From Achromobacter insolitus (GTDB taxonomy: Bacteria; Pseudomonadota; Gammaproteobacteria; Burkholderiales; Burkholderiaceae_B): 64,000 bases of DNA. The translations under genes were made by a program, and so were the position numbers. Positions 28,367 through 37,662 of the stretch are shown here, one piece after another. The first letter of the stretch is position 1; the number at the start of each line of letters is the position of its first letter. Location of the stretch: contig NZ_NJIF01000001.1 in NCBI RefSeq assembly GCF_002209555.1, positions 310,001 to 374,000 of the forward strand, in the 5' to 3' direction. The notes below the pieces were generated by a model. It was not told where the DNA came from and ran no database searches. It saw only the letters and a list, made by a program, of their open reading frames with translations.

Positions 28367-29506
28367 TCAAAGCGTCCGGGCGATCAGCTCGCGCATGACC
28401 TCCGAGGCGCCGCCATAAATCCGGTTGGGCCGCACGTCGGTGTAGGCGCGCGCAATGGGGTATTCGCGCATGTACCCGTAGCCGCCATGGAACTGCAGCA
28501 GGTCATCGATGGCGCTCGTGGCTTCGGATCCCCACAGCTTGGCCATGGCGGCGCCCCCCGCGTCGAGCTCGCCGTCCAGGTATTGCTGCACGCAGCCATC
28601 GACGAAGGCGCGGGTTGCTGCAGCCAGGGTCTTGATGTCGGCGAGCTTGAAGCGGATGTGCTGGTTGTCGATCAGGGCTTTGTCGAAGGCGCGCCTTTCC
28701 TTGGTGTAGTCGACGGTCCATTGCAGCGCGCTCTCCAGCGCCATGGCGCAACGCACCGCGATCATCAGGCGTTCTCGCACCAGTTCCTTCATGAGGTAGC
28801 CAAAGCCCTGCCCGGGCTCGCCCAGCATGTCCTCGTCCGGCACGTACATGTCCTGGAAGAAGAGCTCCGCCGTGTCCTGCGCTTTTTGCCCGACCTTGTC
28901 CAGGAGACGCCCGCGCGTGAATCCTGGCGTGGCGGTGTCGACCCAGAAGAGGCTGATGCCGCGCGCGCCGGCGGCGGGATCGGTCTTGGCCACCACCAGC
29001 ACGCGGTCGGCATGAAAGCCGTTGGTGATGAAGGTTTTCTGGCCATTGATGACGTAGCCGCCCTGCGCCTTCGCGGCCGCGGTGCGTATCGCCTTGACAT
29101 CGCTGCCCGCCCCCGGCTCGGTCATGGCGATGGACGCCACGATGTCGCCCTGCGCCATGCCGGGCAGGTCGCGCTGCTTCTGGCGTTCCGTGCCGAAATT
29201 CAACAGGTAGGGCGCGACGATGTCGGAATGGGTCGTGAAGCCCGTCACACCGGTGGCCAACGCGCGCGCGATTTCCTCCACCACGATGATGGTATGCAGG
29301 AAATCCCCCCCGCCCCCGCCGTATTCCTCGGGTGTACTGGGCAACAGAATGCCCGCCGCGCCGGCCTTGCGCCAGAGATCCCGCGGCACCAGTCCTTCCT
29401 GTTCCCATTGGTAGTGGTTGGGCGTGATCTCATCCGCGATGAAGCGCGCCACGGTATCGCGGAACAATTCATGGTCCGCCGAGAAAAGCTTGCGCTGCCG
29501 GTTCAT
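28367..29506 (-). CDS. Acyl-CoA dehydrogenase (LCAD-like)
   Basis: The 379-residue protein has the usual helical N-domain, a beta domain with AMTEPGAGSD (FAD/substrate) and NGQKTFITNG, and a C-terminal helical domain ending IYGGASEVMRELIAR. The C-terminal catalytic Glu of MCAD is replaced by Gly (YGGAS), while a Glu at residue 258 (MALESAL) sits where long-chain and isovaleryl-CoA dehydrogenases keep the base. This suggests a branched or long acyl substrate. Electrons would go to ETF. AGGAG precedes the ATG. Confidence 0.9.
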   Translation of the reverse strand: MNRQRKLFSADHELFRDTVARFIADEITPNHYQWEQEGLVPRDLWRKAGAAGILLPSTPEEYGGGGGDFLHTIIVVEEIARALATGVTGFTTHSDIVAPYLLNFGTERQKQRDLPGMAQGDIVASIAMTEPGAGSDVKAIRTAAAKAQGGYVINGQKTFITNGFHADRVLVVAKTDPAAGARGISLFWVDTATPGFTRGRLLDKVGQKAQDTAELFFQDMYVPDEDMLGEPGQGFGYLMKELVRERLMIAVRCAMALESALQWTVDYTKERRAFDKALIDNQHIRFKLADIKTLAAATRAFVDGCVQQYLDGELDAGGAAMAKLWGSEATSAIDDLLQFHGGYGYMREYPIARAYTDVRPNRIYGGASEVMRELIARTL

Positions 29507-29536
29507 GCCGTCTCCTGGTCTGTCATGGTGGGCCGC

Positions 29537-31066
29537 CTATGCTTGCGGCCAATAGCGCTGCTTGACCAGGCGCTTGAGCAGCTTGCCGGTCTCGGTGCGC
29601 GGCATATCGCTGGAGAAGTCCACGCTCTTGGGACACTTGATGGGCGAGATGCGGTCACGGCAATAGGCGATCAGCTGCTGCGCCAGGTCGGGGCTGGCCG
29701 CGGCCGGGTCCCGCAATTGCACAACCGCCTTGACCTCCTCGCCGAACTCGTCGTTGGGCACGCCGACCACCGCCACGTCGGCCACGGCGGGATGCGTGCA
29801 GAGCAGGTTCTCGGCTTCCTGCGGATAGATATTGACGCCGCCCGACACGATCATGTTGGACAGGCGGTCGGTCAGGTACAGATAGCCGTCCTGATCCAGA
29901 TAGCCGATATCGCCATAGGTGGCCCAGCCGCGCGCGTTGTAGGCGCCGCGCGTCTTCTCCGGATCCTTGTGATATTCGAAGGAGCCGCCGCCCGAAAAGT
30001 AAATGACCCCGGGCTGGCCCGCGGGCAATTCGGTCAGGCCGTCCTCGCTCATGATGTGCGCCTGGCCGAACTCGGGCTTGCCGACCGAACCTCGGTGCGT
30101 CAGCCATTCCTTGGACCCCAGAGAAGTTCGCCCGACCAGTTCGGTGCCGCTGTAGTACTCGTACAGGATGGGCCCCCACCACGCGATCATGGCTTCTTTG
30201 ACATCGACCGGGCACGGCGCGGCCGCGTGCACGGCATAGCGCAGGGTGGACAGGTCATGGCGCTGGCGCGTTTCCTGCGGCAGGCGCAGCAGGCGGATGA
30301 ACATGGTCGGCACCCATTGCGAATGGGTGACGCCGTAGGTCTCGATGGCTTCGAGCGCCGCCTCCGCATCGAATTTTTCCATCATGACGCAGCTGCCGCC
30401 CGCGCGTAGCGCCGCCATGTTCCAGCGCACCGGGGCTGCGTGATAGAACGGCGCCGTGGACAGATAGACCGTGTCGCGGTCGAATGCCTTCCAGGCGCTG
30501 CTGGGCGCGTCGCCCACGCGGAAGTAGCGATTGGCCACCGTTAGCGGACGCTTGATTCCCTTGGGCAGGCCGGTGGTGCCCGACGAATAGAGGAAGTCCG
30601 TGCCTTCCGGGGTCTCAGGCAGCGTTACGTCATCCGCATAGCGGCCGATCCAGGCTTCGTATTGGATCGCGCCGGCATCGGCGCCGTCCATGCAGACGCG
30701 CAGCACGCCGCGCCGGTCCAGGCCGTCCGCATCCGTTTCAGCCTGCGTGTGGCCGGAATAGAACAGGACCCGGGCGTCGCAATTCTCGATGATGTAGCGC
30801 GCTTCGTCGCGCTTGAGGTGGCGGCTGATGGTGGTGTAGTACAGGCCGATGCGGTGCGCCGCCCACAACAGTTCAAAAAAGCGCGGATGGTTTTCCAGGA
30901 AAACCGCGATCACGTCGCCGGCCTGCAGGCCGGCATCCAGCAAGGCCGCCGCGCATTTGCGGGTGCGCAGTTCCAGCTCGCGCCACGTCACTGTGGTTCC
31001 GGACGGAATCATGCGGTAGGCGATGCGGTCGGGCATCTCCCGGGCATGGACTTCAAGTGCAGACAT
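29537..31066 (-). CDS. AMP-forming acyl-CoA synthetase
   Basis: The 509-residue ANL-family protein has the P-loop YSSGTTGLPKG, the adenine/acyl block YYSGTELVG, the hinge YLTDRLSNMIVSGGVNIYPQE, and the C-terminal catalytic lysine in PRTETGKLLKR. It activates a carboxylate to its CoA thioester, the first cytoplasmic step for a substrate delivered by the upstream Bug-linked uptake. GAGGTG lies before the ATG. It is co-directional with the MaoC gene just upstream. Confidence 0.9.
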   Translation of the reverse strand: MSALEVHAREMPDRIAYRMIPSGTTVTWRELELRTRKCAAALLDAGLQAGDVIAVFLENHPRFFELLWAAHRIGLYYTTISRHLKRDEARYIIENCDARVLFYSGHTQAETDADGLDRRGVLRVCMDGADAGAIQYEAWIGRYADDVTLPETPEGTDFLYSSGTTGLPKGIKRPLTVANRYFRVGDAPSSAWKAFDRDTVYLSTAPFYHAAPVRWNMAALRAGGSCVMMEKFDAEAALEAIETYGVTHSQWVPTMFIRLLRLPQETRQRHDLSTLRYAVHAAAPCPVDVKEAMIAWWGPILYEYYSGTELVGRTSLGSKEWLTHRGSVGKPEFGQAHIMSEDGLTELPAGQPGVIYFSGGGSFEYHKDPEKTRGAYNARGWATYGDIGYLDQDGYLYLTDRLSNMIVSGGVNIYPQEAENLLCTHPAVADVAVVGVPNDEFGEEVKAVVQLRDPAAASPDLAQQLIAYCRDRISPIKCPKSVDFSSDMPRTETGKLLKRLVKQRYWPQA

Positions 31067-31084
31067 GGTTCACCTCGGGTTAGC

Positions 31085-31945
31085 TCAATGGGCCAGGTTG
31101 GCGACGCCGTTGCTCAACACCACCGTGCCGCGCTCGTGGGCCAGGGCTCGGAAATGCAAGCTGTCGCCGTCGCGCCACAGCTCCACGCGCAGCGTCTCGC
31201 CGGGGAAGAACGGCGCGGAAAAACGCGCGGCGATTCCGCCCAGCCGTTGTGGCGCAACGGGCGCGCAGGCCTGCAGCAAGGCGCGCGCCGCCATGCCATA
31301 CGTGCACAGGCCATGCAGAATGGGCCGATCGAAGCCGGCGGCGCGCGCCATGTTCGGCAACGCATGCACCGGGTTGAGGTCACCGTTCAGCCGGTAAAGC
31401 AGGGCCTGCTGCGGCAGCGTGGGCAGCAGCACGACCTGGTCAGGGTCACGCTCGGGCACCGCGGGCAAGGCTTCGGGCGGCTCGTCGCCCTGGCCAAAAC
31501 CGCCGTCGGCGCGGCAGAACGACACATGCTCCACCGTGGCCAGGGGCGCGCCGCTATCGGCGTCCGAAATGTCGCGCACGGTCACCACCAGCGCGCCCTT
31601 GCTGGCGCCCTTGTCCACCACTCGCGTCACCCGCGTCTGGCTGCGCACGGCGCCTGAGGCCGCCAACGGCGCATGGAAGGTCATGCGGTGTTCGCCATGC
31701 AGGATCTTCACCCAGTCGATGCCGGTGGCCGGATCGGCCGCCCAACCGTTGGGCGCCCCGATGGTGGCCAGGAAAGTCGGCACCACGGCCGTCCCGTCTT
31801 CATGCACATAGCGCAGTTCGGCCTCGTCGGCGGGATCGCTGCCGTAGCCCAGGCCCAATGCATAGATCATGCAGTCGCGCGCGGTATAGCGGTCGACGCG
31901 GTCGTCGAACTTCCAGTTGCGCAGGTTTTGATAATCAATTGCCAT
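31085..31945 (-). CDS. MaoC-like double hot-dog enoyl-CoA hydratase 2
   Basis: The 286-residue protein resembles the hydratase-2 half of peroxisomal multifunctional enzyme: an N-terminal degenerate hot-dog and a C-terminal one carrying YRLNGDLNPVHALPNMA, the hydratase-2 signature with the catalytic Asp and His, then FDRPILHGLCTYG. It would hydrate trans-2-enoyl-CoA to the (3R)-hydroxyacyl-CoA. The start at 31945 (MAIDYQNL) fits the family; an extension of seven residues upstream is possible. Confidence 0.88.
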   Translation of the reverse strand: MAIDYQNLRNWKFDDRVDRYTARDCMIYALGLGYGSDPADEAELRYVHEDGTAVVPTFLATIGAPNGWAADPATGIDWVKILHGEHRMTFHAPLAASGAVRSQTRVTRVVDKGASKGALVVTVRDISDADSGAPLATVEHVSFCRADGGFGQGDEPPEALPAVPERDPDQVVLLPTLPQQALLYRLNGDLNPVHALPNMARAAGFDRPILHGLCTYGMAARALLQACAPVAPQRLGGIAARFSAPFFPGETLRVELWRDGDSLHFRALAHERGTVVLSNGVANLAH

Positions 31946-31999
31946 GGATCGTGTCTCCCTACGCATGCCGGCGGCGCGTTGCCGCCGCCGGCATGCTGG

Positions 32000-32983
32000 T
32001 CATTCCGCCTTGATGCCGGCGGCCTTGATGATTTTTTCCCAGCGGTCCTTTTCCGACCGGATGAAGCTATCGAACTCGGCCGGCGTGCCGCCCAGCGGAA
32101 TGCCCCCTTGCTGCGCCAGCTGCTTCTTCACTTCTTCGTCGGCCAGGACTGCGTTGAGCTCCGTGTTCAGGCGCGCGACCACGGCCGGCGGCGTGCGCGC
32201 CGGGACCAGCACGCCCAGCCACGCGCCGACATCCACGTCGGGATAGCCTTGCTCGGCCAACGTAGGCGCGTCGGGCAGGATCTGGCTACGTTCACGGGTG
32301 GTGACGGCCAGCGCCCGCAATCTGCCAGCCTTGACGAGCGGGGCCACGGTGATCACGTTTTCGACGGTGAAATCGACCTGGCCCGCGACCAGGTCGTTGG
32401 TTGCCGGCGCCGCGCCCTTGTACGGCACGGTGACCGCGGTAAAGTCCAGGCGGTTCTTCAACAGTTCTCCGCCCAGGTGGCCGGACGTGCCGATCATGGA
32501 CACGGCCATGGACAGGTTGCCTTGCTTCTTCCGGGCGTAGTCGCGGAATTCCGCCAGCGTCTTGACCGGCGCGTTGGCATTGACGACCAGCGCGTTCGGC
32601 ATGGTGATGATGCGCGCCACCGGAGCGAAGTCGGACATGGCGTACGGCAGCTTGCTGTACAGCGTGTAGTTCACGGCGTTCGGCCCGCTGCTGCCCATGA
32701 TCATCGTGTAGCCGTCGGGCTCCGCGCGCAGCAAACTCTGCATGCCCAGAATGCCGGCCGCGCCGGGCACGTTCTCCACCACCACCGGCTGGCCCAGCCG
32801 TTCGGACAGCTTCTTGCCTATCACCCGGCTTGTAATGTCCAGGATTCCGCCCGGCGAACTGGGCGCGATCAGGCGCAAGGGCTTGTTTGGATAGCCATCG
32901 GCTGCGCGCGAGGTCTGCGGCACGGCCAAGGTAGTCATCAGGCCGGCCAGCACTGCCAGCGCGACTCGCCTGCGTGTGTTCAT
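32000..32983 (-). CDS. Bug-family periplasmic binding protein
   Basis: The 327-residue precursor has a signal peptide ending near SRAADG and the family blocks YPNKPLRLIAPSSPGG and LPDAPTLAEQGYPDVDVG. AGGAG lies seven bases before the ATG. It is the second gene of the minus-strand operon, so its ligand is probably the acid activated by the ligase downstream, or a relative of it. No TctA/TctB membrane genes are nearby. Confidence 0.9.
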   Translation of the reverse strand: MNTRRRVALAVLAGLMTTLAVPQTSRAADGYPNKPLRLIAPSSPGGILDITSRVIGKKLSERLGQPVVVENVPGAAGILGMQSLLRAEPDGYTMIMGSSGPNAVNYTLYSKLPYAMSDFAPVARIITMPNALVVNANAPVKTLAEFRDYARKKQGNLSMAVSMIGTSGHLGGELLKNRLDFTAVTVPYKGAAPATNDLVAGQVDFTVENVITVAPLVKAGRLRALAVTTRERSQILPDAPTLAEQGYPDVDVGAWLGVLVPARTPPAVVARLNTELNAVLADEEVKKQLAQQGGIPLGGTPAEFDSFIRSEKDRWEKIIKAAGIKAE

Positions 32984-33065
32984 GTGTGTCTCCTGATAGT
33001 CTTGTGTTCCGCGGGCTTGTGGCGCCCGCTGTCGTGGATCCGGAGATCGGACCCGGTGCCGCGCC

Positions 33066-34031
33066 TCAGTCCACCTTCATGCCGGTGGCGTCGACCACGC
33101 CCTGCCACTTCTTCACTTCGGTCTTCAGGAAGGCACGGGCCTCTTCGGGGCCGCCCGTCAATGGACGGGCGTAGATCCGGTCCATGAATTCCTGCACATC
33201 CGGCTGCTTGTTGATGTCGGCCACGGCATCGGCCAGCGTCTTCAGGACCGGCGCCGGCACCTTGGCGGGCGCCGCCATGAAGTACACCGCTTCCACGTCA
33301 TAGCCTTTAAGGCCCGCCTCCTCGATGGTGGGCAGGTCCGGCATTGCCTTCATGCGCTCGCGCCCGGTGACGGCCAGGGCCTTCAGCTTCTTGGACTGCA
33401 CCAGGGGGATCGCGGTGGAGACGCTGCCGAACATCATGTCGACCGTGCCCGACATCAGATCCACTTCCGCCGGCGACACACCCTTGTAGGGCACATGGGT
33501 CATGTCGACCCCCGCCATGACCTTGAAGAGCTCGCCCGCCAGATGGATGGAGGAGCCCATGCCCGCCGACGCGAAGGTCAGCTTGTTGCCGCCTGCCTTG
33601 GCCTTGCGGACCAGGTCATCCACGCTCTGGATGCTGGAGCCGGGCGGCACCACCAGGATATTGGGCGTGGACGCCACCATGCCGATGGGCATGAGGTCGC
33701 GCTCCCAGTCATAAGGGTTGCGCTTCATGGCGGCATTGGCTGCTACGTAGTTGGCCGCCATCGCGATGGTGTAGCCGTCGGCCGGGGCCTGCGTCAGCGC
33801 CTGGACCGCGATATTGCCTCCCGCGCCAGGGCGGTTCTCCACGATGAATGTCTGGCCGAACCGCTCGCCGAGCTTTTTGGCGTACAGGCGGGCAAGCAGG
33901 TCGGTGGCGCCGCCGGGCGCGAAGCCCACGTACACCCGCACCGGCTTGTCTGGATAAGTGTCGGCCCCGCTGGCTGCTCCGACAGCAGCCAGGCTCAGTA
34001 CCGCGGCCAACAATCCCTTCAACATTGCCAT
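33066..34031 (-). CDS. Bug-family periplasmic binding protein, first gene of the minus operon
   Basis: The 321-residue precursor starts MAMLKGLLAAVLSLAAVGAASGADTYPDKPVRVYVGFAPGG, with a clear signal peptide and the Bug core. DLPTIEEAGLKGYDVEAVYF is the usual late block. The ATG at 34031 is eight bases after AAGGAG; the sequence upstream is the shared promoter region. Two tandem Bug genes of similar length suggest either an old duplication or two related ligands. Confidence 0.9.
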   Translation of the reverse strand: MAMLKGLLAAVLSLAAVGAASGADTYPDKPVRVYVGFAPGGATDLLARLYAKKLGERFGQTFIVENRPGAGGNIAVQALTQAPADGYTIAMAANYVAANAAMKRNPYDWERDLMPIGMVASTPNILVVPPGSSIQSVDDLVRKAKAGGNKLTFASAGMGSSIHLAGELFKVMAGVDMTHVPYKGVSPAEVDLMSGTVDMMFGSVSTAIPLVQSKKLKALAVTGRERMKAMPDLPTIEEAGLKGYDVEAVYFMAAPAKVPAPVLKTLADAVADINKQPDVQEFMDRIYARPLTGGPEEARAFLKTEVKKWQGVVDATGMKVD

Positions 34032-34080
34032 GAGTCGATCTCCTTCCGTTTTTTTAGAGATATGGGAATGCCGGGCCAAC

Positions 34081-34100
34081 TTATTCCGACATGCCGAACA
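34081..34100. repeat. 20-bp operator-like element, left copy
   Basis: On the minus strand it reads TGTTCGGCATGTCGGAATAA. It matches the right copy (34153-34172) at 17 of 20 positions in inverted orientation, and begins at the last base of the leftward -10 box. Confidence 0.7.
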
Positions 34101-34130
34101 GTATAACGACGTGCCGATATTAATTGTCAA
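34100..34130 (-). promoter_or_regulatory. Leftward promoter of the Bug/MaoC/ligase operon
   Basis: Read on the minus strand: TTGACA (34125-34130), a 19-base spacer, TATACT (34100-34105); using TTATAC as the -10 gives an 18-base spacer. Its -35 overlaps the -35 of the rightward promoter. Confidence 0.6.
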
Positions 34131-34152
34131 TATTTCCGGTGGTGTGTATATT
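34124..34152 (+). promoter_or_regulatory. Rightward promoter of the SDR/MaoC/racemase operon
   Basis: TTGTCA (34124-34129), exactly 17 bases, TATATT (34147-34152). The leader to the SDR ATG would be about 45-50 bases. Confidence 0.7.
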
Positions 34153-34172
34153 TGTTCGGAACCTCGGAATAA
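34153..34172. repeat. 20-bp operator-like element, right copy
   Basis: TGTTCGGAACCTCGGAATAA starts immediately after the rightward -10 box, where it would cover the transcription start. Internally it contains two direct TCGGAA units. Confidence 0.7.
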
Positions 34173-34207
34173 ATTCGACACTCATCAGCTACAGAAGGGG
34201 AATGGAG

Positions 34208-34960
34208 ATGGACCTGCAACTCACCGGTAAAGTCGCTGTCATCACGGGTTCCGGCCGCGGCATCGGCTACGCGTCGGCGCTGGCCCTGGCGCAGGAAGGC
34301 GCCCGGATCGTCATTACGGACATCAACCCCGAATCGGTGGAACAAGCGGTCGGCAGCCTGAAGCAGGCCGGCCACGAAGCCATCGGCGCCGTGCTGGACG
34401 TCTGCGATCCCGAACAGGTCCAGACCATGGCCGATCTGGCGGCGCATGCGTTCGGCGGCATCGACATCCTGGTCAATAACGCCGGCTTCACGCGTGACAA
34501 GTACTTGCTCAAGATGCCGGTGGAAGATTGGGATTCGGTGGTGGACACCATCCTGAAGGGCGCCTACTACTGCACCAAGGCCGCCCTGCCGTCGATGATG
34601 GAAAGGAAGTGGGGCCGCGTCATCAACATCGCCTCGCGCGCGCACTGGGGCAACCCCGGCCAGACCAACTACTCGGCCGCCAAGGCGGGCCTGATCGGCT
34701 TTACCCGCGCGCTCGCGCTGGAACAGGGTAAGTTCAACGTCACCGCCAACGCCATCGCCCCGGGACTGATCGAAACGCCGCTGGTGCGCGGGCTGTCGAC
34801 CTACGAGACGCTGCGCACCAACGCGCTGGCGCGCCAGCCGGTGCCGCGCCTGGGCGCGGTCGAGGACATCGCCAACGCGGTGGCCTTCCTGGCTTCGGAG
34901 CGCGCCTCGTTCATCACGGGCGAACTGCTGCACGTGACCGGCGGCCGCTACGCTTCGTAA
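34208..34960 (+). CDS. Short-chain dehydrogenase/reductase (FabG-like)
   Basis: The 250-residue classical SDR has the cofactor loop TGSGRGIG, NNAG, the catalytic Ser in INIASRAHW and YSAAK with the catalytic Tyr and Lys, and a C-terminal SFITGELLHVTGGRYAS. It probably oxidises a hydroxyacyl-CoA (or alcohol) in the pathway, matching the (3R)-products of the MaoC hydratases. The ATG at 34208 has AAGGGG seven bases upstream; the ATG at 34202 is too close. First gene of the rightward operon. Confidence 0.85.
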   Translation: MDLQLTGKVAVITGSGRGIGYASALALAQEGARIVITDINPESVEQAVGSLKQAGHEAIGAVLDVCDPEQVQTMADLAAHAFGGIDILVNNAGFTRDKYLLKMPVEDWDSVVDTILKGAYYCTKAALPSMMERKWGRVINIASRAHWGNPGQTNYSAAKAGLIGFTRALALEQGKFNVTANAIAPGLIETPLVRGLSTYETLRTNALARQPVPRLGAVEDIANAVAFLASERASFITGELLHVTGGRYAS

Positions 34961-34999
34961 ACCGCCCTTCCCGCGCCCCCTTACGGAATCCGATCAGCC

Positions 35000-35488
35000 A
35001 TGCAAAGCGCAAGCCCTGCCAGCCAGTCCCCGCTTCCCCCCCAGCAGCCCCTGCAGGTCGGCCACAGCTTCGAGTCTGCCGGCCGCACCATCACCGAAAG
35101 CGACATCGTCAACTTCGCCTGCCTGTCCGGCGATTTCAACCGCCTGCACGTCGACCACGAATACGCCAGCGCCACCCCGTTCGGCCAGCGCATCGCCCAC
35201 GGGCTGCTGGTGCTGTCCGTGCTGTCGGGCCTGACCACCCAGTCCAGCGGCTACCGCCAGCTGGAGCCCTACGTGCTGGCGCTGATCGACATCAATTGCC
35301 GCTTTCCCAAGCCCACTTTCATCGGCGACACCATCGTCGTTCGCGTGACAGTGACGGAAAAGACGGGGCAATACCGCCCCGGCAAGGACAAGGTGGTGTT
35401 CCGGCGCGAAGCCATCAACCAGCGCGGCGAGGTCGTCGTGCAGGCCGACTTCGCGATGGTGCTGCGGTCCATGGAGGGCGCGGCATGA
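35000..35488 (+). CDS. MaoC-type (R)-specific enoyl-CoA hydratase
   Basis: The 162-residue single hot-dog protein contains LSGDFNRLHVDHEYASATPFGQRIAHGLL, which carries the Asp and His of the hydratase-2 active site. It would hydrate an enoyl-CoA to the (R)-3-hydroxyacyl-CoA. It is the second MaoC-type hydratase of the region, in the opposite operon, so the two may act on different chain stages. Its stop overlaps the next gene by four bases. Confidence 0.87.
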   Translation: MQSASPASQSPLPPQQPLQVGHSFESAGRTITESDIVNFACLSGDFNRLHVDHEYASATPFGQRIAHGLLVLSVLSGLTTQSSGYRQLEPYVLALIDINCRFPKPTFIGDTIVVRVTVTEKTGQYRPGKDKVVFRREAINQRGEVVVQADFAMVLRSMEGAA

Positions 35489-37617
35489 AGCCCTTCGCTG
35501 ACTTGACCCGCTTTATCAATCCGCGCAACGTGGCCGTAGTCGGCGCTTCGGCCCGCGAATCCAGCCAGGGGCGTCGCCTGTACGACAACCTGGTGCTGCA
35601 TTCCTCCGTGCCTGGCGAGGTCTACGCGGTCAATCCCGCCTATCAGGAGATCGGCGGCCGGCCGTGCTGGCCGTCCATCAGCGCGCTGCCCGAAGCCGAG
35701 ATCGACGTGGCGCTGATCATGATCAACGCCACGCTGGTGCTGGATGCCTTGCGGCAATGCGTGGCGCGCGGGATTCCATTTGCAGTGGTCATGACGTCGG
35801 GGTTCTCGGAAGCGGGCACGGAAGGCCAGCGCCTGGAGCGCGAGATCGCCGAGCTGTGCCAGACCACGGGCCTGCACGTCTATGGACCGAACTGTCCGGG
35901 TTTCGTGAATGTGCGCGATCGCCTGGGCATGACCTTTTCACCCGCGTTCAAGGACGATCTGAATGCCGGCTCGATCGGCCTGGCGACGCAGGGCGGCGGG
36001 CTGGGCCGCAATTTGCTGCAGGGCCTGTCGTTTGGCGAGGGCGTGGGCCTGTGGTTCTCCGCTGGTAATGAGGTCGATCTGGAGATTCCCGATTTCATCG
36101 CCCACATGGCGAACGACCCGAAAATCAGCGTCATCGCCTTGTTGATGGAAGGCGTCAAGAACGGCCGGCGCCTGACGGCCGCGCTTGAGCTGGCGCGCGC
36201 GCGCAACAAGCCGGTGGTGGTGCTGAAGGTCGGCCGATCCGAAGCCGGCGTGCGCGCGGCGCAGTCGCACACGGCATCGGTGGCTGGCACGGCTGCCGTC
36301 AACAGCGCCGTGTTCCGCCAATTCGGCGCGATCGAGGTGGACGACCTGGACCAGCTCCTGGCCGCCTCGCGCCTGCTGACCCGGATTACGCCCAAGAGCG
36401 GCAACGGGCTGTGCATCTACACCTTTTCGGGCGGCACCGCCGCGCTGGCCGCGGACATCGCCGGCGCCGCCGGGCTGCCGATGGCGGTATTCTCGCCGGA
36501 CACCAAGGCCGCCCTGCGCAAGCTGCTGCCGGATTTCGCCAGCATGGACAATCCGGTCGACACCACCGCCGACATCCTGCGCAACCCCGAAGCCTCGGCC
36601 GCATGCCTGCGCGCAATATGCGCCGACTCCGCAGTGGGCACGGTGCTGTTCCCGATTCCCATGGATTACGGCGTCATTACCGACGGCATGGCCCAGGCCA
36701 TCGCCACGGTTGCCGCCGAAACCGACACCCTGATCGTGCCCGTCTGGATGAGCCGGCGCCTGGGCGGCGGCTTCCAGTTGCTGGAAACCGCGGGCTTGCT
36801 GCCGTTCCTGTCCCTGTCGGACGCAATCTCGGCCCTGTCCAAGGCCATTCCGTGGAAACGCCCCGCTCGCGCGGCTGCCGCGGCGCCCCGACATGGGGAC
36901 GACGGCGCCACCGGGGGGCCCCGCATGCTCAGCGAAGCCGACGCCAAATCCATGCTGCGCGAAGCCGGTCTGCCGATACCAGAAGGCCGGGTGGTCACGA
37001 GCGCTGAGCAGGCGGCCCGGGAAGCGGAGCATCTGGGCTTTCCGGTGGTGATGAAAGTGGTCAGCGCCCAGATCGCGCACAAGACGGAAGCAGGCGGCGT
37101 CAAGCTCGGCATTGCGAGCGCCGGCGCGGCGCGCCAGGCCTATGCCGCCATCCACGAATCGGTCGCGCAGCGTTGCCCTGGCGCGATCGTGGACGGCATC
37201 CTGGTGGAGCGCATGCTACCGCCCGGCGGACGCGAGGTGCTGGTCGGCGTGCACAGCGACGCGGCTTTCGGCCTGGTGCTTACCTTTGGCCTGGGCGGCA
37301 TCTTCGTCGAAACCATTCGCGACGTGGCCCACCGGATGGTCCCGCTGTCGCGCGAGGATGCGCGCGCGCTGCTGGCCGAGATCCGTTATGCCGAAATGCT
37401 GGATGGCGTGCGCGGCCAGGCGCCGGCCGATCTCGCCGCGCTGGAAGACTTGGTCCTGCGGGTCTCCGACTTTGCCTGGAGCCACCGCGACACACTGCAG
37501 GAAATGGAGCTCAATCCGGTCTGGGTCGGCGCCGAAGGACAAGGCGCGGTGCCGCTGGACGCGCTGATCGGCCTGCGCCAAGCCGCGGAATCCAGTTCGG
37601 ACCCGCGCCCGGCATGA
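35485..37617 (+). CDS. Fused NDP-forming acyl-CoA synthetase
   Basis: The 710-residue protein joins a CoA-binding Rossmann domain (INPRNVAVVGASARESSQGR), a succinyl-CoA-ligase-like domain with the phosphohistidine region AAQSHTASVAG (H262), and, from about residue 480, an ATP-grasp domain (VVMKVVSAQIAHKTEAGGVKLG and EVLVGVHSDAAFG). Such enzymes interconvert acyl-CoA and acid with NDP/NTP, so this one could form or recover a thioester. The catalytic His is intact, so it is probably active. ATGA overlap with the MaoC gene. Confidence 0.88.
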   Translation: MKPFADLTRFINPRNVAVVGASARESSQGRRLYDNLVLHSSVPGEVYAVNPAYQEIGGRPCWPSISALPEAEIDVALIMINATLVLDALRQCVARGIPFAVVMTSGFSEAGTEGQRLEREIAELCQTTGLHVYGPNCPGFVNVRDRLGMTFSPAFKDDLNAGSIGLATQGGGLGRNLLQGLSFGEGVGLWFSAGNEVDLEIPDFIAHMANDPKISVIALLMEGVKNGRRLTAALELARARNKPVVVLKVGRSEAGVRAAQSHTASVAGTAAVNSAVFRQFGAIEVDDLDQLLAASRLLTRITPKSGNGLCIYTFSGGTAALAADIAGAAGLPMAVFSPDTKAALRKLLPDFASMDNPVDTTADILRNPEASAACLRAICADSAVGTVLFPIPMDYGVITDGMAQAIATVAAETDTLIVPVWMSRRLGGGFQLLETAGLLPFLSLSDAISALSKAIPWKRPARAAAAAPRHGDDGATGGPRMLSEADAKSMLREAGLPIPEGRVVTSAEQAAREAEHLGFPVVMKVVSAQIAHKTEAGGVKLGIASAGAARQAYAAIHESVAQRCPGAIVDGILVERMLPPGGREVLVGVHSDAAFGLVLTFGLGGIFVETIRDVAHRMVPLSREDARALLAEIRYAEMLDGVRGQAPADLAALEDLVLRVSDFAWSHRDTLQEMELNPVWVGAEGQGAVPLDALIGLRQAAESSSDPRPA

Positions 37618-37662
37618 ACACAGCCAGATCCCCATTCCCGCCCCTATCTGCCTAGGACTTGC

